From assembly GCF_037975245.1 (NCBI RefSeq), contig NC_092567.1:20335376-20399375 (forward strand): a stretch of 64,000 bases of DNA. The letters run 5' to 3'. This stretch comes from Apostichopus japonicus. Taxonomy: Eukaryota; Echinodermata; Holothuroidea; Aspidochirotida; Stichopodidae. Every line of letters starts with the position of its first letter. Within the stretch, counting starts at the first letter, position 1. The notes under the pieces were generated by a model that was not told the DNA's origin, made no database searches, and saw only the letters and a list, made by a program, of their open reading frames with translations. The position numbers and the translations under genes are program-made. Positions 61,030 to 64,000 of this stretch are shown piece by piece.

Positions 61030-62620
61030 AGTGCTATCACTGTACAGTGTACAATGTCAGAAGAGGAAAAACCTGTTTGGTAGTGGGCAACTTATAGTGT
61101 CGAAAATAACAACTTTGGACCAACAAAAGAAGGCAACAAATCTAAAAAGAGAAAGCTGAAGAAAAGTAAAGAGTGGTTTCCAAACACTGTAACCCGATTA
61201 GCCATACGTGTAACATCATGTTTACAGAAAGCTTATCCCTCCGTGGTCGCTTAATTTATCAACTTGCACCTCAGGGTCTTGTGAAGTGTGAGTTTATAAA
61301 TAGTCACCGAATTGTCAACACACACAAAAAAAAGCAACGTTTTTTTAATGTCCCAGGCGTCTGCCTCGGCAGTCTTCCTAGGATCGACCAAGTATATAAA
61401 TGGCAATTTTTGTCATTTTTTACCGACTACATCAATCTACAAACATAACATCTGCAGACCATTGCGACAACTTTCCAATGCTAATACCACTCTATACTGT
61501 CTACTGATACGATGCTTTAAAGCAACTGTACTGACAGTACAAATAATATTTACCCGATTTAGAAACATCATATTCATATTGCTCATAACTGTCATTACAA
61601 GTGGTTCGGAGCATGATATAAAAGTTCATTTAAAAAAAAAAAAAATCAAATTGTCTCAACTTGGTGAAATTTACATTTTACAGTTCTATTTTACATTGAA
61701 CCCATTTTGTTTTCTCTCGAAGAAATGCGGTTAAGAGGTTTGGTTAAAAATCAGGTTTGACCCTACAACTAACTATATCACAGTGTTGTTAATTACATTC
61801 CTTATTTTTCACTTTGAACGTTCCAAATTCCATTCAAATAAGACATCTTCTTCTCCATTTGAGCTATATAGTCAAATTTGTCGATTAGAAAGAAAAAAAA
61901 AAAACAATTTTGAGGCAGGTACATACGATTGAAGTTAGAGTAATATGACCTCACACGAATTAATTCTGAAAATAACGCCCACTGAACATTAAAATGTCTT
62001 ATGTTCTTGAAGTTACAACCTATAGGCGACATGCTATAACAGCTGCATGATAATGACGTAAGCAGTGGCCCGGGGAGGGGGGGTGAGGATGGGAATGTTT
62101 TGCATGCCTCACGCATCTTACCAGTCTACTTACACGTGGCCCAAGGGTGAAAACGGTGTTTAGCATATTTATAGCCGAGCTAAGCAGGCAATGTTCATAT
62201 CCAGAGGTTACTACCGTAACTGCTAACTGTATTACAATAAATGTTTTTGTTTTGCTTTTGGTAATAATTTGTTTTCTTTACCGCCAAACTTTTTCGGTCA
62301 AGAGCAACGAAAATAGCCAAATCCTGGAATGGTAACTCAAATTCGGTACATAATTATTGTACAAGACTATGTGCCTAGGATACATCGCTATACATGAAAC
62401 CAGAAACCATGACACTAAAAATGAACTTTGACAGTTCAAGCTCATGTTACTTGAAAGATATAACTGTCACCGCTCATATAATGTGCAATGATGACCTGCT
62501 TATTGGTGATCCTGGGTGAGGGAGGGGTAGAGTTAGGGGACTACTTTTGGGCTTAGGCTGCTACTTTCAACCCTTCACACTCATGCATGTATGCAAATTC
62601 ATAAGCGTCGAGGGGCGGGT
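61030..62620. other. Right flank without recognisable genes
   Basis: AT-rich, with short open frames of low-complexity composition. No repeat family, RNA gene or exon was recognised. The same holds for 63282-64000. Confidence 0.5.
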
Positions 62621-62631
62621 GTGAAGTAGTG

Positions 62632-63273
62632 CAGTGGCGTTGCCAAGGGGGGGGGGGGCAGGGGGCACGTGCCCCCTGGAAAACCTAGTGCCCCCGAGTG
62701 CCTCCCCACATCTGAGATTTGGGTTGGTAACAAAAATATATATCTATTTTGTTATATTCAACTCCCATCATCTGAATTGGTTTTTCATAAGGACAAAGAA
62801 GCACAGTAATTCGTATTTTCTTCAAATGGGCTGCGAAAAAATTGAAAAAGTTTATCCTTGACCGTCGGGTATCGAAGTCGTAACCAGCGCCATCTTAATA
62901 GATAATGGGAGAAAACGAGAAGGACAAGAAAGGAGTCGGGGGTCATGCACACATTAATTCAACAAATGTAGGTTCTATTGATAGGGTTAGGCATAATATC
63001 GACAGCATGTGGTTCATATCCTCTGCAAAATTCTGCGCGTTGTTAAAATCATTACCTCAAAAATAGCAATTTCTGGAGATATCTTCAGATCGAATTTAGC
63101 ATCAAATGTGGCACCATTTTGCATCTAGCCCATCCTCCGTATGCGAAAATTTTCCCCTCCCCCTCCCTTAGACCCCTCCCCCAGGACGGCGATCCGTATC
63201 CACCTAAGTGCCCCCCATCAAATGCTGGTGCCCCCCTGTGCCCCTCAGACTGAAAAGTCTGGTGACGCCACTG
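62632..63273 (+). mobile_element. CAGTGGCGTTGCC MITE, 642 bp, perfect 8-bp target duplication
   Basis: TIR CAGTGGCGTTGCCAAG / inverse CAGTGGCGTCACCAGA, flanked by AAGTAGTG on both sides (62624-62631, 63274-63281). G and C runs sit just inside the ends. No coding capacity. Confidence 0.75.
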
Positions 63274-64000
63274 AAGTAGTGGGTGAGGGCGGGGGGGGGG
63301 GGTGGGTAGGACAAAATAGATAATGGATGAAGGACGATACTCAGTATATGTATTACGTCATGTTACATGCTTGCAACCGAGAAATATCAACCATAGGCTA
63401 TTTGCGTAAGTTCACAAGCAAGGCTGGACCATTATACCGTTATACAGCAGGTAGTCAGTTCCAACTGCGCTGATCCGTGTATGCAGGTTACAAAGCTATA
63501 TAGGAACCGTGGGACAATGCAGTGCATAATAAGAGGGCAAAATATACGGAATAAAATCGACGCACGTTTAACCTTCACGTTAACCCCTACTACATATAAT
63601 CCCCAAACAAACTTATAACAACTTCTGCGAGGCAAAATATCGAATTACTATGGAGTATCATTTTCTTCACCAAAAGAGAACAAAATAAGAAAGGCAAAAA
63701 TAAACAAGAGCATCACATGATGACGCAGTATCTCAATACAGAAAGTTCTAATTTCGATTCCTAGTTTCTTATCTTTGCTCTGTCTCTACAATTATCAATA
63801 TCAATATATATAATATTTTTGGTCATATAGTTTGACGTCAATGACAACAGTCAAATAAGGAGAGGCGAACAACTCGACCATATTCTTGATGCCCGCCTTG
63901 AGAAAGCTAGGCCTATCGACCTACTGTAGGTTACTGTAGACTGTAGTGGTGACTACCATCAAAACTGTGTACACTTCCAATTATCAAAACAACCCACGTT

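Noticed and set aside
1-64000. CRISPR arrays, bacterial operons, riboswitches or rRNA
   Set aside because: Nothing of the kind was seen; the tandem repeats lack the spacer structure of CRISPR and the genes are spliced eukaryotic genes. The only tRNA-like sequence is the SINE head.

Overview
The window is eukaryotic nuclear DNA: AT-rich, intron-rich, with canonical GT-AG splice sites, AATAAA polyadenylation signals and a dense mix of MITEs, hAT-like elements, Penelope-like fragments, tRNA-derived SINEs, LINE relics and microsatellites. Repeat style and a vertebrate-like CYP3 exon layout suggest a marine deuterostome, perhaps an echinoderm. That assignment is inference from style only; no species marker was found.

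The main structure is a large imperfect inverted duplication. The left arm (about 112-22876) is repeated in reverse complement on the right (about 33725-58372), around a spacer of about 10.8 kb. Each arm carries the same convergent gene pair. (1) A secreted Kazal-domain protein: left copy on + (541-9394, 7 exons, 724 aa), right copy on - (57960-49048, 6 exons, 591 aa). (2) A cytochrome P450: left copy on - (30911-12076), a complete 13-exon CYP3-like gene of 524 aa whose first six exons lie in the spacer; right copy on + (34230-45722), a pseudogene that lacks exons 1-6 and the haem-binding exon 12 and has two frameshifts and a nonsense codon. The duplication breakpoint falls in P450 intron 6, so the right P450 copy was truncated from the start.

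The Kazal gene encodes a signal peptide, two Kazal domains and three or four copies of a module of about 140 residues that I do not recognise (core G-T/K-N/D-L-W, then GC...C...C...C). Every intron is phase 1, so modules can be gained or lost without frame damage; the right copy lacks the exon for module B and stays open. Coding differences between the two copies are overwhelmingly amino-acid replacements, clustered in modules C and D, which suggests diversifying selection.

Because the arms are alignable, they record insertion history: a TTAA-target MITE has an empty site in the other arm, and a 4-kb TIR transposon, a SINE, a 771-bp MITE and VNTR length changes are each specific to one arm. 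The spacer holds the P450 5' half, an intron-4 block of repeats rich in direct repeats of AGGTCA, a (GGAT)n array of about 107 units upstream of the P450 start, and a LINE fragment. The right flank (58.6-64 kb) has no recognisable gene: a 59-bp minisatellite split by a hAT-like element that contains a Penelope-like fragment, and a 642-bp MITE with a perfect 8-bp target duplication. All positions and counts are from reading by eye.
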